Part shown: positions 51,056 through 59,236 of the stretch, in pieces
Position numbering within the stretch: position 1 is the first letter of the stretch
Layout: every line of letters starts with the position of its first letter
From: an uncultured Subdoligranulum sp.
Lineage (GTDB): Bacteria; Bacillota; Clostridia; Oscillospirales; Ruminococcaceae
Length of the DNA: 64,000 nt
Direction of reading: 5' to 3'
Assembly (NCBI GenBank): GCA_945830575.1
Contig: CALZZE010000010.1
Span: 26,339 to 90,338, forward strand
The notes under the pieces: generated by a model
Told to the model about the DNA's origin: nothing
What the model saw: the letters and a program-made list of their open reading frames with translations, nothing else
Databases searched by the model: none
Position numbers and translations under genes: made by a program

Positions 51056-52809
51056 AAAAGGCCGTAAAAGACCGCACAACACAGTATGCCCTGGACGTTT
51101 TGGCGGGCCGGATCGTGGCCGGGGAGCTTGTGCGGATGGCTTGCCAGCGTCACCTGGACGATCTGGAGCGTGCCAAGCTGGCGCCGTTCCGATACTATTT
51201 CGACGTGGACGCCGCAAACGACATTTTGGAATTTGCGGAAACACTGACGATAGCAGAGGGGGAGGAACAGCAGCGAGTACACCTATACCCATTCCAGTGC
51301 TTTATCCTGGGCAGCCTCAACGGCTGGAAGATCAAAGGGAAAGGCCACAGGCGTTTTCGTACCTCCTATGTGCAGCTGGGCCGCCAGAACGGCAAGAGCT
51401 TTCTAAACGGCATTTTGGCAGCGTATTATGGAAACTTTACGGCGTACCAGTGTCCACACATCTACTGCACGGCAACGAAGCAAGACCAGGCCAATATCGT
51501 GTTTGAAGAAGTCGCAAAGTTCATCCGCAGCGACGACGATCTGAACGAACTTTTCAAAATTCACGAGCACAACCACACGATAGATTGCTTACTCACGCAC
51601 GGAACAATTAAAGCGATTTCTGGCGATACAAAGAGCCTGGACGGCCACCGCCCATATTTGGGGATCGTGGACGAATACCACGCACACCGCACAAACCAGA
51701 TGTACAAACTACTGGAGGGCGGCATAAAAAAATTAAAATCCGCCCTTATTTCGGTTATTACTACGGCTGGTTTTGACCAAAAATCACCATGTTTTGCCTT
51801 GTATGAGCATTGCAAAGCCATTTTACGCGGCGGCGCGTCCATTGACACACAGTTCTGCTTTATCGCGGAAATGGACGAAAAGGACGACCTCTGGACGCCT
51901 CAGAACTGGCTGAAAGCAAACCCGGCGCTGGCCTATGACCCGGACGCGCTGGAAAACCTGATCCCGATTGCAGATGCTGCACGCCAGATGGGTGGAGAAG
52001 ATTTACGCGACTTTTTGGTGAAGCAGCTAAACAGGTGGGTGCAGTGGTCGAACCGCGTGTATATCCAGGACATGGAGAAGTGGCGCGCGTGCAGCAGCGA
52101 CAGAACCCTGGCCGACTTTAAGGGCAGCCGCTGTTTTGTAGGGCTTGACCTGTCCAGCGGCGGCGACTTAACAACCGTTGTTATTCTGATCCCCTATCTG
52201 GTGGACGGGGTGCGCAAGTATTTTATCCATAGCCACAGCTTTATCCCGGCCCAGCGCCTCCAGCAGCACGTCCAAAGCGATAACGCGCCATACGACAAAT
52301 GGGTGGAGGACGGCCTGGTAACAGTAACCCACACAATGGGCGGCATAAAAACCGACTATAAATATATATTAACCTACCTATCCGTACTGGTAGACCTCTA
52401 CAGCCTAAAAATCAGTATGGTGTGCTACGACCCGCACAACGCAAGCGCGTTTTTGTCGGACCTGGAGGCCCAGGGCTGGCCGTGCCTGGATATTATCCAG
52501 AGCGCGCGCAGCCTGTCCGACGCAACCGAGGACTTTCGGCTGGAAATCTACGCCGGGAACGTGGAGTACAACCGAGACGAGGAGCTGCTGACCTGGAGCG
52601 TTGCAAACGCAAAAACCATAGCGAACAACTATGGCGAGACAAAGATCGACAAGGAAATGCAGACCGAGCGCATAGACCCGGTGGACGCCGTAATCGACGC
52701 CTGGAAAGTGGCAATGTGCGGCAATGACACCATAACGGGCGACGAGGCACTGGAGGCATGGCTGGAAATGTACAACGAACACATAGCAAAAACGGGGACG
52801 ACAAAATGA
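51052..52809 (+). CDS. terL: Terminase large subunit
   Basis: ATP-driven DNA-packaging motor with nuclease. The 585 residues show Walker A GRQNGKS (110-116), Walker B LGIVDEYH (Asp207-Glu208) and the nuclease Asp in VGLDLSSGGD (366). This is the Terminase_1 (HK97/P27-type) family. Overlaps the portal gene by 4 bases. Confidence 0.96.
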   Translation: MKKAVKDRTTQYALDVLAGRIVAGELVRMACQRHLDDLERAKLAPFRYYFDVDAANDILEFAETLTIAEGEEQQRVHLYPFQCFILGSLNGWKIKGKGHRRFRTSYVQLGRQNGKSFLNGILAAYYGNFTAYQCPHIYCTATKQDQANIVFEEVAKFIRSDDDLNELFKIHEHNHTIDCLLTHGTIKAISGDTKSLDGHRPYLGIVDEYHAHRTNQMYKLLEGGIKKLKSALISVITTAGFDQKSPCFALYEHCKAILRGGASIDTQFCFIAEMDEKDDLWTPQNWLKANPALAYDPDALENLIPIADAARQMGGEDLRDFLVKQLNRWVQWSNRVYIQDMEKWRACSSDRTLADFKGSRCFVGLDLSSGGDLTTVVILIPYLVDGVRKYFIHSHSFIPAQRLQQHVQSDNAPYDKWVEDGLVTVTHTMGGIKTDYKYILTYLSVLVDLYSLKISMVCYDPHNASAFLSDLEAQGWPCLDIIQSARSLSDATEDFRLEIYAGNVEYNRDEELLTWSVANAKTIANNYGETKIDKEMQTERIDPVDAVIDAWKVAMCGNDTITGDEALEAWLEMYNEHIAKTGTTK

Positions 52810-54218
52810 ACTTTTTCCAATGGCTTATTAAAAGCATGACGGGGTATTTTTCCAGGGCTGCACCGCCTGGCCCGGAACCTCCGCAGCTGCCCGCCGTGGC
52901 TGCTGCGCCGGAGGAACAGCCGGAGACGATCACGGCCACGGCAAAGGACGTGCAGACAGCACCAAGAGCCGCCAGCAACGGCTGGGAACACCTGGGCAGC
53001 ACAAAGTTTTTGCAATGGCTGGGCCTGGGAAGAGACAAGCCGAAAGCTGTAGAGAATGTAACGTATTTTACCTGTCTCAAACTGCTGTCTGAAACTATGG
53101 CGAAAATGCCGATCAAGGTTTACACCTACGACGAAAGCGGCCCGCTGGAGATCAACCCGGCGGACGATAGACTGGCCTACCTCCTGGACGTGCGGCCAAA
53201 TCCGCTTATGACGCCTACGACATTCTGGACGGCGGTAGAAAACAACAGAAACCACTACGGCAACGCCTATGTGTATATCCGGCGCAAGTTCCTACGCCAG
53301 AAATACGGAGGCGAGATCGAACTGCAAGACCTATGGATCATGCCGTCCAGCTGCGTGCGCGTCGTGATCGACGACGCGGGAGTGTTTGCTGGAGCTGGCC
53401 GCCTCTGGTACGTATACTCCGACCAGTACACCGGGCAGCAATACGTTTTTAGCTCCGACGACGTGCTGCACTTTAAGACCTCACACACATTCAACGGCCT
53501 GGCGGGCGAAAGTGTCCAGGCGATCCTGGCGTCCACAGTCCAGGGGCAGCAAGCGTCACAGGATTTTCTCAACGACCTGTACGAGAACGGGCTGACAGCC
53601 CGCGCTGTGCTGGAATATACGGGCGATCTGTCCCCAGCCGGGCAGAACAAGTTGCGGGAATCGTTCGAGAAAATGGGCAACGGCCCGGCAAACGCTGGAC
53701 GCATCCTGCCTGTCCCGCTGGGCTTTAAGCTCACGCCCATGGACATAAAGCTGACCGATGCCCAGTATCTGGAGCTGAAAAAGTACGGCGCGCTCCAGCT
53801 GGCAGCGGCGTTCGGAATCAAGCCGAACCAGCTAAATGACTATGATCGCGGCAGCTATGCCAACAGCGAGCAGCAGACAATCGCCTTTCAGGTGGAAACC
53901 ATGCAGTACACGATCAAGCAATACGAGGAGGAGATGGCCTACAAACTGCTGGACGGCCCGGCGGATCGCCGCCGCGTGAAGTTTAACGAGAAGGCCCTGC
54001 TGCGCACAGACAGCAAAACACAAATGGAAATATTGAAAACCGCCGTCGAGGGGACGATCTACGCCCCCAATGAGGCCCGGCGCTATCTGGATAAGCGCGA
54101 CTTGCCCGGAGGCGATAAGCTGCTGGCGAACGGCGGAATGATCGCTCTGGAACAGATGGGCGCACAGTACGGCGTCGATAAAACCGAGAAAGGAGGCACA
54201 GAAAATGCCAAGATATGA
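52806..54218 (+). CDS. Portal protein (HK97 family)
   Basis: Forms the 12-mer ring through which DNA enters the head. The 470 residues include NVTYFTCLKLLSETMAKMPIKVY, NHYGNAYVYIRR and FGIKPNQLNDYDRGSYANSEQQ, all typical. A Pro/Ala-rich N-terminal part (about 20-60) is variable. The ATG overlaps the terL stop; the 3' end overlaps the protease gene by 14 bases. Confidence 0.94.
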   Translation: MNFFQWLIKSMTGYFSRAAPPGPEPPQLPAVAAAPEEQPETITATAKDVQTAPRAASNGWEHLGSTKFLQWLGLGRDKPKAVENVTYFTCLKLLSETMAKMPIKVYTYDESGPLEINPADDRLAYLLDVRPNPLMTPTTFWTAVENNRNHYGNAYVYIRRKFLRQKYGGEIELQDLWIMPSSCVRVVIDDAGVFAGAGRLWYVYSDQYTGQQYVFSSDDVLHFKTSHTFNGLAGESVQAILASTVQGQQASQDFLNDLYENGLTARAVLEYTGDLSPAGQNKLRESFEKMGNGPANAGRILPVPLGFKLTPMDIKLTDAQYLELKKYGALQLAAAFGIKPNQLNDYDRGSYANSEQQTIAFQVETMQYTIKQYEEEMAYKLLDGPADRRRVKFNEKALLRTDSKTQMEILKTAVEGTIYAPNEARRYLDKRDLPGGDKLLANGGMIALEQMGAQYGVDKTEKGGTENAKI

Positions 54219-55020
54219 CTTTACCGCCCGTGACAGGGATGGAAAGCTGAAAAATTACGGCTACCTGGACATGGAAAACCAGGCAGACGGCCCGGCCACA
54301 ATGACCTTTTACGGCGACATTGTGGCCACCGAGGGATGGCCGGAGGATCGCGCGCCGCAGCAGATCGCGGATTTTTTGGCGTCGCTCACCCAGGGCCAGC
54401 AGATCAACCTGTATTTCAACAGCCCCGGCGGCGACGCCTACGCGGGCGTGGCGATGCACAATATTTTGTCACGATGGCAGGGCCGAAAGGTGGCCTACGT
54501 TGACGCAATCGCCGCCAGTGCGGCCACTATGCCGCTGATGGCGTGCGACGAAATCCACCTGGCAGCGGGCGCGGAGGTTATGATCCACGACCCATGGGCA
54601 TGGACGGCGGGCAACGCCGCAGAACTGCGCGAGGCTGCGGCCAGGCTGGACAAGGTGGGCGACCACTACGCGGACATCTACGCCACCCACGCGGCGGAGG
54701 GCATGACCCGCGACCAGCTGCGAGAGGCTATGCGCGCGGAAACCTGGATGGACGGCTCCAACATCGGCCAGTATTTCGACGCGATCGTGGACGATACAGC
54801 AGCCGCCGCCCCGGCGGCATCTGCGTCCTACGCACGCTATAAGGCCACGCCGCCCGCGCTGCTGAAAAAAGCAGACGCCGCCAGACAGGCCCAGGAGGCC
54901 GCAGAAAGCGCCGCAAAAAAACAGGCGGAATACAACACAGCCGACGCGGCGAAAGCCGCCAAGGCCCGGCAGAGCCGCGCACAGGCCCTGCTGGCCGATC
55001 TTTACCTCTACGGAACCTAA
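54205..55020 (+). CDS. ClpP-like head maturation protease
   Basis: Cleaves the capsid precursor. The 271 residues have the ClpP fold with NLYFNSPGGDAYAG, the catalytic Ser in AIAASAATMPLM and His in VMIHDPWAW. The C-terminal Ala/Lys-rich tail (about 205-271) may serve as a scaffold, as this phage has no separate scaffold gene. Confidence 0.93.
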   Translation: MPRYDFTARDRDGKLKNYGYLDMENQADGPATMTFYGDIVATEGWPEDRAPQQIADFLASLTQGQQINLYFNSPGGDAYAGVAMHNILSRWQGRKVAYVDAIAASAATMPLMACDEIHLAAGAEVMIHDPWAWTAGNAAELREAAARLDKVGDHYADIYATHAAEGMTRDQLREAMRAETWMDGSNIGQYFDAIVDDTAAAAPAASASYARYKATPPALLKKADAARQAQEAAESAAKKQAEYNTADAAKAAKARQSRAQALLADLYLYGT

Positions 55021-55043
55021 AAAACAAAGTAAAGGAGTACACC

Positions 55044-56240
55044 ATGAACGAAGAAATGCGCAAGAAACTGGCAGAAATCAACGCCACCAAAGCCGAGGTG
55101 CGGCAGCTGATCGCAGACGGCAGGCTGGACGAGGCCGAGAGCAAAAAGGCGGAGCTGGACGCCCTCCAGCGCGCTTTTAACCTCCTGCTGTCTATGGAGG
55201 ACGAGGACGAGGCCGCCGCACAGGCCCAGACAAAGAAGAAGCAGGAACTGCACGACGAGAAGCAGCAGCCGCGGACCTTTGCCCGGATCGGCCAGGCCGT
55301 CGTCAATGCCCTGGGCGCTGCCGTGAGCCGCCGCAAGATGGATGAAACCGACCGCCAGATCATCCAGGATGCCATGAAAGAGAACAGCGACCCGGACGGC
55401 GGCCTCACTGTTCCCCAGGACATCCAGACCAGGATCAAGGAGCTGCGCCGCAGCGACGACAACCTGGAGCAGTACGTCAACGTCGAACCCGTCAAGACCA
55501 TGAGCGGCTCCCGCGTCATTGAGAAAGAAGCCGACACCACCGCCTGGCCGGAAATCGACGAGAACGGCGAGTTCACCGAGGTTGACACGCCGCAGTTTGC
55601 AAAAATCGCCTACAAGATCACCAAAAAGGGCGGCAAAATGCTGTGTTCTCTGGAGCTGCTGGCCGACACCGCCGAGAACATCCTGGCCTACCTGATGAAG
55701 TGGATCGCCAAAAAGACCCGCGCAACCCGTAACGCTAAGATTTTGGCGTGCGTGGACAAGATCACTACGGGCAAAGAAGTGGCCGTCACCGATCTGGACA
55801 GCCTGAAGGATATTTTCAATGTCATGCTTGACCCGGCGATCACCGTCTCCAGCGGCGTGTGGACGAACCAGGACGGTTTCAACTGGCTGGACAAGCTCAA
55901 GGATAAGGACGGAAGCTACATTTTGCAGCCAGACCCCACCAACGCAACCCGCACGTTGCTGTTTGGTAAGTACCCTGTCCACAAACTCTCCAATAAGGTG
56001 CTGAAAACCGCCGTTGACGGCAGTCAAAACACGAACAAGTACCCGCTGATCTGCGGCGATCTGTCCGAGGCGGTGACCCTGTTTGATCGTGAGTTTATGA
56101 CGATCGAAAGCTCCAAGGAGGCGGGCAGCGCCTGGGACAAAGACCAGCTGGCCGTCAAGGTGCGTGACCGTTTCGACGTGCAGCCCGTGGACACAGCCGC
56201 GATCATCAAGGGCCAGATTACCGTCACTGTGGCGGGCTAA
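55044..56240 (+). CDS. Major capsid protein (HK97 fold)
   Basis: A 398-residue protein. The N-terminal about 110 residues are a charged coiled-coil delta region, likely removed by the protease; the HK97 core starts near SDPDGGLTVPQDIQTRI and includes SRVIEKEADTTAWPEIDENGEF, ILACVDKITTG and the C-terminal FDREFMTIESS. AAAGGAG precedes the ATG. Confidence 0.94.
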   Translation: MNEEMRKKLAEINATKAEVRQLIADGRLDEAESKKAELDALQRAFNLLLSMEDEDEAAAQAQTKKKQELHDEKQQPRTFARIGQAVVNALGAAVSRRKMDETDRQIIQDAMKENSDPDGGLTVPQDIQTRIKELRRSDDNLEQYVNVEPVKTMSGSRVIEKEADTTAWPEIDENGEFTEVDTPQFAKIAYKITKKGGKMLCSLELLADTAENILAYLMKWIAKKTRATRNAKILACVDKITTGKEVAVTDLDSLKDIFNVMLDPAITVSSGVWTNQDGFNWLDKLKDKDGSYILQPDPTNATRTLLFGKYPVHKLSNKVLKTAVDGSQNTNKYPLICGDLSEAVTLFDREFMTIESSKEAGSAWDKDQLAVKVRDRFDVQPVDTAAIIKGQITVTVAG

Positions 56241-56260
56241 GGCAAAGGAGGGCGCGATCG

Positions 56261-56572
56261 GTGAAAGATGAAACAAAGGGCCTATTGCTGACACTGGCGA
56301 AAGCCTACGCCCGCATAGACTACACCGACGACGACGACGCCCTGCTGCCGCTGCTGATTGAGGCCACCGTCCAGAGCCAGGAGGAACTGATCCCAGGCTT
56401 TGACGCCGACAACATGACCGCCCGCCAGCGGCTGCTGGCGATTATGACGGTTAAGAACCTATACGACAACCGGGAGAAGTACGGCACAGCACAGGATCGT
56501 CTGCGGGGGGCCGCATCCTCCCTTTTGCTGTCGGAAATGTACGAGGATAAGGAGGCGACGGCCAGTGTATAG
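56261..56572 (+). CDS. Head-tail connector (gp6-like)
   Basis: A 103-residue helical protein (YARIDYTDDDDALLPLLIEATVQ, VKNLYDNREKYG) of the HK97 gp6/Phage_connect type, which binds below the portal. GTG start with AAAGGAGGG upstream. Overlaps the next gene by 8 bases. Confidence 0.88.
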   Translation: MKDETKGLLLTLAKAYARIDYTDDDDALLPLLIEATVQSQEELIPGFDADNMTARQRLLAIMTVKNLYDNREKYGTAQDRLRGAASSLLLSEMYEDKEATASV

Positions 56573-56891
56573 GCGCGTGCGTATTTTCGAGTGCGTCAAC
56601 GGCGACGGCCCGCGCCGCAGCGAAACAAAAACCCTAATCTGGACACCCTGGGCAGATGTACGAGACAACACCGACCAGACCCGCGACCAGACCCAGGAAA
56701 GGCTCCAGGAGGGCGACCTCTCCCTGGAGCTGCGCCGCTGCGAAATGGCCGACATGATCCGCCGCCACCTGTTCCGGCATGACCGCGCCTACCGCGTGGA
56801 GCTGGACGGCGACGAATACGAGGTAAAAAGCGCCGATTTTACACGAAACGACGGCGGCAAAATCCGCTTTACTGCGTCGTTTACGGCATAG
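56565..56891 (+). CDS. Head closure / head-tail joining protein
   Basis: A 108-residue protein starting with GTG (VYRRVRIFEC). WADVRDNTDQTRDQTQERLQEG and the beta-rich end YRVELDGDEYEVKSADF fit the head-tail adaptor group. Placed between connector and gp10-like protein as usual. Confidence 0.75.
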   Translation: MYRRVRIFECVNGDGPRRSETKTLIWTPWADVRDNTDQTRDQTQERLQEGDLSLELRRCEMADMIRRHLFRHDRAYRVELDGDEYEVKSADFTRNDGGKIRFTASFTA

Positions 56892-56907
56892 TGTCAACAG
56901 TTGACAC
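56891..56907. promoter_or_regulatory. Inverted repeat GTGTCAA-CAG-TTGACAC (copy 2)
   Basis: Same 15-base core, TGTCAA-YAG-TTGACA, as at 45808-45824. It lies in the 31-bp gap after the head closure gene, inside the late operon. Confidence 0.5.
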
Positions 56908-56922
56908 CGGGGAGGACGGCCC

Positions 56923-57375
56923 ATGCAGATACAGTTGGACGGCGCAGCCCTCCAGGAACTGGTAGCAGCACTGGAAGCGGCAGAGGGCGACGACGCCCGC
57001 GCCGCCGTGGACAAGCGCATAGTCAAGCGTGGCGCAGATATTGCAAAGCCGGACATGGCCAGGCGAATACCGCGAGCAGCCGATCACAAAAAATCGGGCA
57101 GCGCATGGTCTAAGCCCTCCGGCGGCCCGGCTGCCGACAACGTGCCGCAAGAAAACCCGAAAAAATCCGGCGACGGCTACGCGGCCAAGGTGGGCTGGAT
57201 GCTGGACGACAACAGCGAATATTTTTACATGAAATTTGTAAACTGGGGCACGCTGAAAATGCCGCCCCGCGATTTTGTGGAGCCTACCGCACAGGCTGTG
57301 GAGCCGCAGCTGCAAAAAATCGCGGAAGAAGAATACCAGACAGAATTGGACAAGCGCCTGGGGAGGTTTGAATAA
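56923..57375 (+). CDS. HK97 gp10-like tail connector
   Basis: A 150-residue protein of the gp10/neck type (MQIQLDGAALQELVAALEAA, GYAAKVGWMLDDNSEYFYMKFVNWGT, PPRDFVEPTA). The KFVNWGT and PRDFVEPT stretches are the family marks. GGGGAGG before the ATG. Confidence 0.88.
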   Translation: MQIQLDGAALQELVAALEAAEGDDARAAVDKRIVKRGADIAKPDMARRIPRAADHKKSGSAWSKPSGGPAADNVPQENPKKSGDGYAAKVGWMLDDNSEYFYMKFVNWGTLKMPPRDFVEPTAQAVEPQLQKIAEEEYQTELDKRLGRFE

Positions 57376-57728
57376 TGGACGTTATCACAGCCGCCTACAA
57401 GGCCCTGGAGCCTATCACAGAGCGCGGCGTCAAAGTACAAGAGGGCTGGTACGACGAGCGCTATAAACGCCTCCACGTCACCCTCTGGCCGCTGGCAGAA
57501 ACGCCGGAGGCGCACAGCGACGACGCGCTGGAGATCGAAACAGCTGCGCTTCAGGTGACGATTTTCTCCACGCAGGAGCAGGAGGCACTGCGGGAAGAAA
57601 TCAAGAAGCTGCTAATCAACGCCGGGGCCTCCTACCAAGGAACCGACCAGCAGCAGACCAGGATCGAGGCGGGCGTCTATATCCGCCCGATGCGTTTTCT
57701 CTTTTATGAAGAAAGGAGCCAAGAATGA
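57375..57728 (+). CDS. Tail completion / minor tail protein
   Basis: A 117-residue protein in the place of the tail terminator (HK97 gp11-like). IETAALQVTIFSTQEQEALREEIKKLL and a beta-rich end fit. The start overlaps the stop before it by 1 base and its end overlaps the next start by 4. Confidence 0.75.
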   Translation: MDVITAAYKALEPITERGVKVQEGWYDERYKRLHVTLWPLAETPEAHSDDALEIETAALQVTIFSTQEQEALREEIKKLLINAGASYQGTDQQQTRIEAGVYIRPMRFLFYEERSQE

Positions 57729-58363
57729 GCGAATCTAAAACCACGGTGCGCCACCGTTATTGTGGCCTCCGCGATGTATACGTGGCGAGAGTCACCCAGA
57801 ACGATGGCGAGGGCTACACCACAGACACCCCCGTAAAGATGGCCCGCGCGATCAAGGCCAAAATCTCCGACAAATTCACCTCCGAAAAGCTGTACAGCGA
57901 CGACGGTGTGGAGGGGGTGCTCCAGGCGTATGAGGGCACGGACGTGGAGCTGGAAGTCAGCACCCTGGCCGCGCCGGATCGCGCCGCCTTTTTCGGCCAG
58001 GCATACCTCAACGGATTTTTGCTCAAATCCGCAGAGGATGAAGCGCCGGAGGTAGCTCTGGGCTACCGCGTGCGCCGCTTGAACGGCAAGTTCGATTTCG
58101 TGTGGATGTACTGCGGTAGATTTGCCCAGGGCAATGAGGAAAACTACGAAACCAAGTCTGCCGGTGTATCCGGCCAGACCAACACGGTAAAGGGCGAGTT
58201 CTACCAGCGAGAAAAGGTGGACAAAGTGGACGGCAAAGACGTACACCTCTACGAGGTGCGCGTGGACGAATCCAACCTGGCAGCCGAGGACACCGGGGCT
58301 GCCGCTGCGATCAAGGCGTGGTTCGGCAAGGTGCAGGAGTATGCCGCGACGGTAGGCGGTTAA
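57725..58363 (+). CDS. Major tail tube protein
   Basis: A 212-residue protein of the phi13/TP901-type tube family (LRDVYVARVTQNDGEGYTTD, DGVEGVLQAYEGTDVELEV, QAYLNGFLLKSAEDEAPEVALGY). It stacks to form the long tail. AAAGGAG precedes the ATG. Confidence 0.9.
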   Translation: MSESKTTVRHRYCGLRDVYVARVTQNDGEGYTTDTPVKMARAIKAKISDKFTSEKLYSDDGVEGVLQAYEGTDVELEVSTLAAPDRAAFFGQAYLNGFLLKSAEDEAPEVALGYRVRRLNGKFDFVWMYCGRFAQGNEENYETKSAGVSGQTNTVKGEFYQREKVDKVDGKDVHLYEVRVDESNLAAEDTGAAAAIKAWFGKVQEYAATVGG

Positions 58364-58382
58364 GGTATAGGAGAGCGTAAAA

Positions 58383-58706
58383 ATGGCAAAGCGTAGCATT
58401 GTGGTAAACCAAAAGCAGTACTTCCTGCCGGATCACATCGACACCCAGGCATACCTGGATTATTGCGACGTACAGGACGCGCTGGACAGCGTGACGAACT
58501 ACCGCCGCAAACACTTTGAACAGATGGCCCAGGCTGTCTGCCATGTGTACGGCGATCAGTTTACCCTGGACGACGTGCTGGCCCCTGCATACGGGCTGGA
58601 ACCGTCGCAAATTCTCACCGAGTTTGCGGCGCTGGAATTTTATGTGATGGAGCGCGTAAACAAGAGCGTGGAGGCTATCACGGTAAATTTTACGAAAGAG
58701 GCTTGA
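58383..58706 (+). CDS. Tail assembly chaperone G
   Basis: A 107-residue protein. The layout YFLPDHIDTQAYLDYCDVQDAL and a helical core is that of short tail chaperones in this position. Its last codons contain the slippery A AAT TTT (58685-58691), at which some ribosomes should shift to make the longer GT form. Confidence 0.82.
   Translation: MAKRSIVVNQKQYFLPDHIDTQAYLDYCDVQDALDSVTNYRRKHFEQMAQAVCHVYGDQFTLDDVLAPAYGLEPSQILTEFAALEFYVMERVNKSVEAITVNFTKEA
58685..58691 (+). promoter_or_regulatory. -1 frameshift slippery site in G/GT
   Basis: A AAT TTT in the zero frame fits X XXY YYZ. After the slip the frame continues TAC GAA AGA GGC and stays open through 59221. Confidence 0.7.
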
Positions 58707-59221
58707 CCCCGGAGGTTGAGCTACAACGCGAGGGAGCTTGCAGCACGGCGGAAAACGTGACGGTGCTGCAAGCCCGCCTTTATTGTGACTATATGCGCCG
58801 GATCGAGGCGGCGAAAACCTCCGGCCAGGCAGTGCGCGAAAATTTGCAGATGCTGGCCGAATTTTTCAACACCTCCCGGCGGGTTATATACAGCGAAAGC
58901 GTGGACGACCTCCTGCTGGCAGCCAAAACGCTGCATTTTGCTATGCAGCAGATCGTCCTGCCAAAATTTGCGGCTTTGTCGCCAGAGCCGCCAGAACCTA
59001 TCGAAAAATCCATTTTTGACGACTACGACGCGGAACAGGACGCCCAGGCGGGATATGTGGACGAAACCGCAGACCGCTGGCTGATCTGCAAGCAGAACGT
59101 CGAGGCGGTCACACGCCTGGCGATCCGCGTGTTGCGTGAAAGCTACACAGACGCGCAGCGCGAACCGCTGGGCCGTCTGCTGGAGTACGTCGCCTACGAG
59201 ATCGAACACACCGAAAAATAG
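58703..59221 (+). CDS. Tail assembly chaperone GT extension (-1 frame)
   Basis: An open frame of 172 codons with no ATG; it begins nominally at a TTG inside the G stop region and lacks a ribosome site, so it is more likely the T part of a G-GT fusion made at 58685-58691. The real product would be G residues 1-103 joined to YERGLTPEVELQ.... TP-type content: RRVIYSESVDDLLLAAKTLHFAMQQ and a long C-terminal helix. It lies directly before the tape measure, as in other phages. Confidence 0.8.
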   Translation: MTPEVELQREGACSTAENVTVLQARLYCDYMRRIEAAKTSGQAVRENLQMLAEFFNTSRRVIYSESVDDLLLAAKTLHFAMQQIVLPKFAALSPEPPEPIEKSIFDDYDAEQDAQAGYVDETADRWLICKQNVEAVTRLAIRVLRESYTDAQREPLGRLLEYVAYEIEHTEK

Positions 59222-59236
59222 CGAGGTGAGCAAAGC

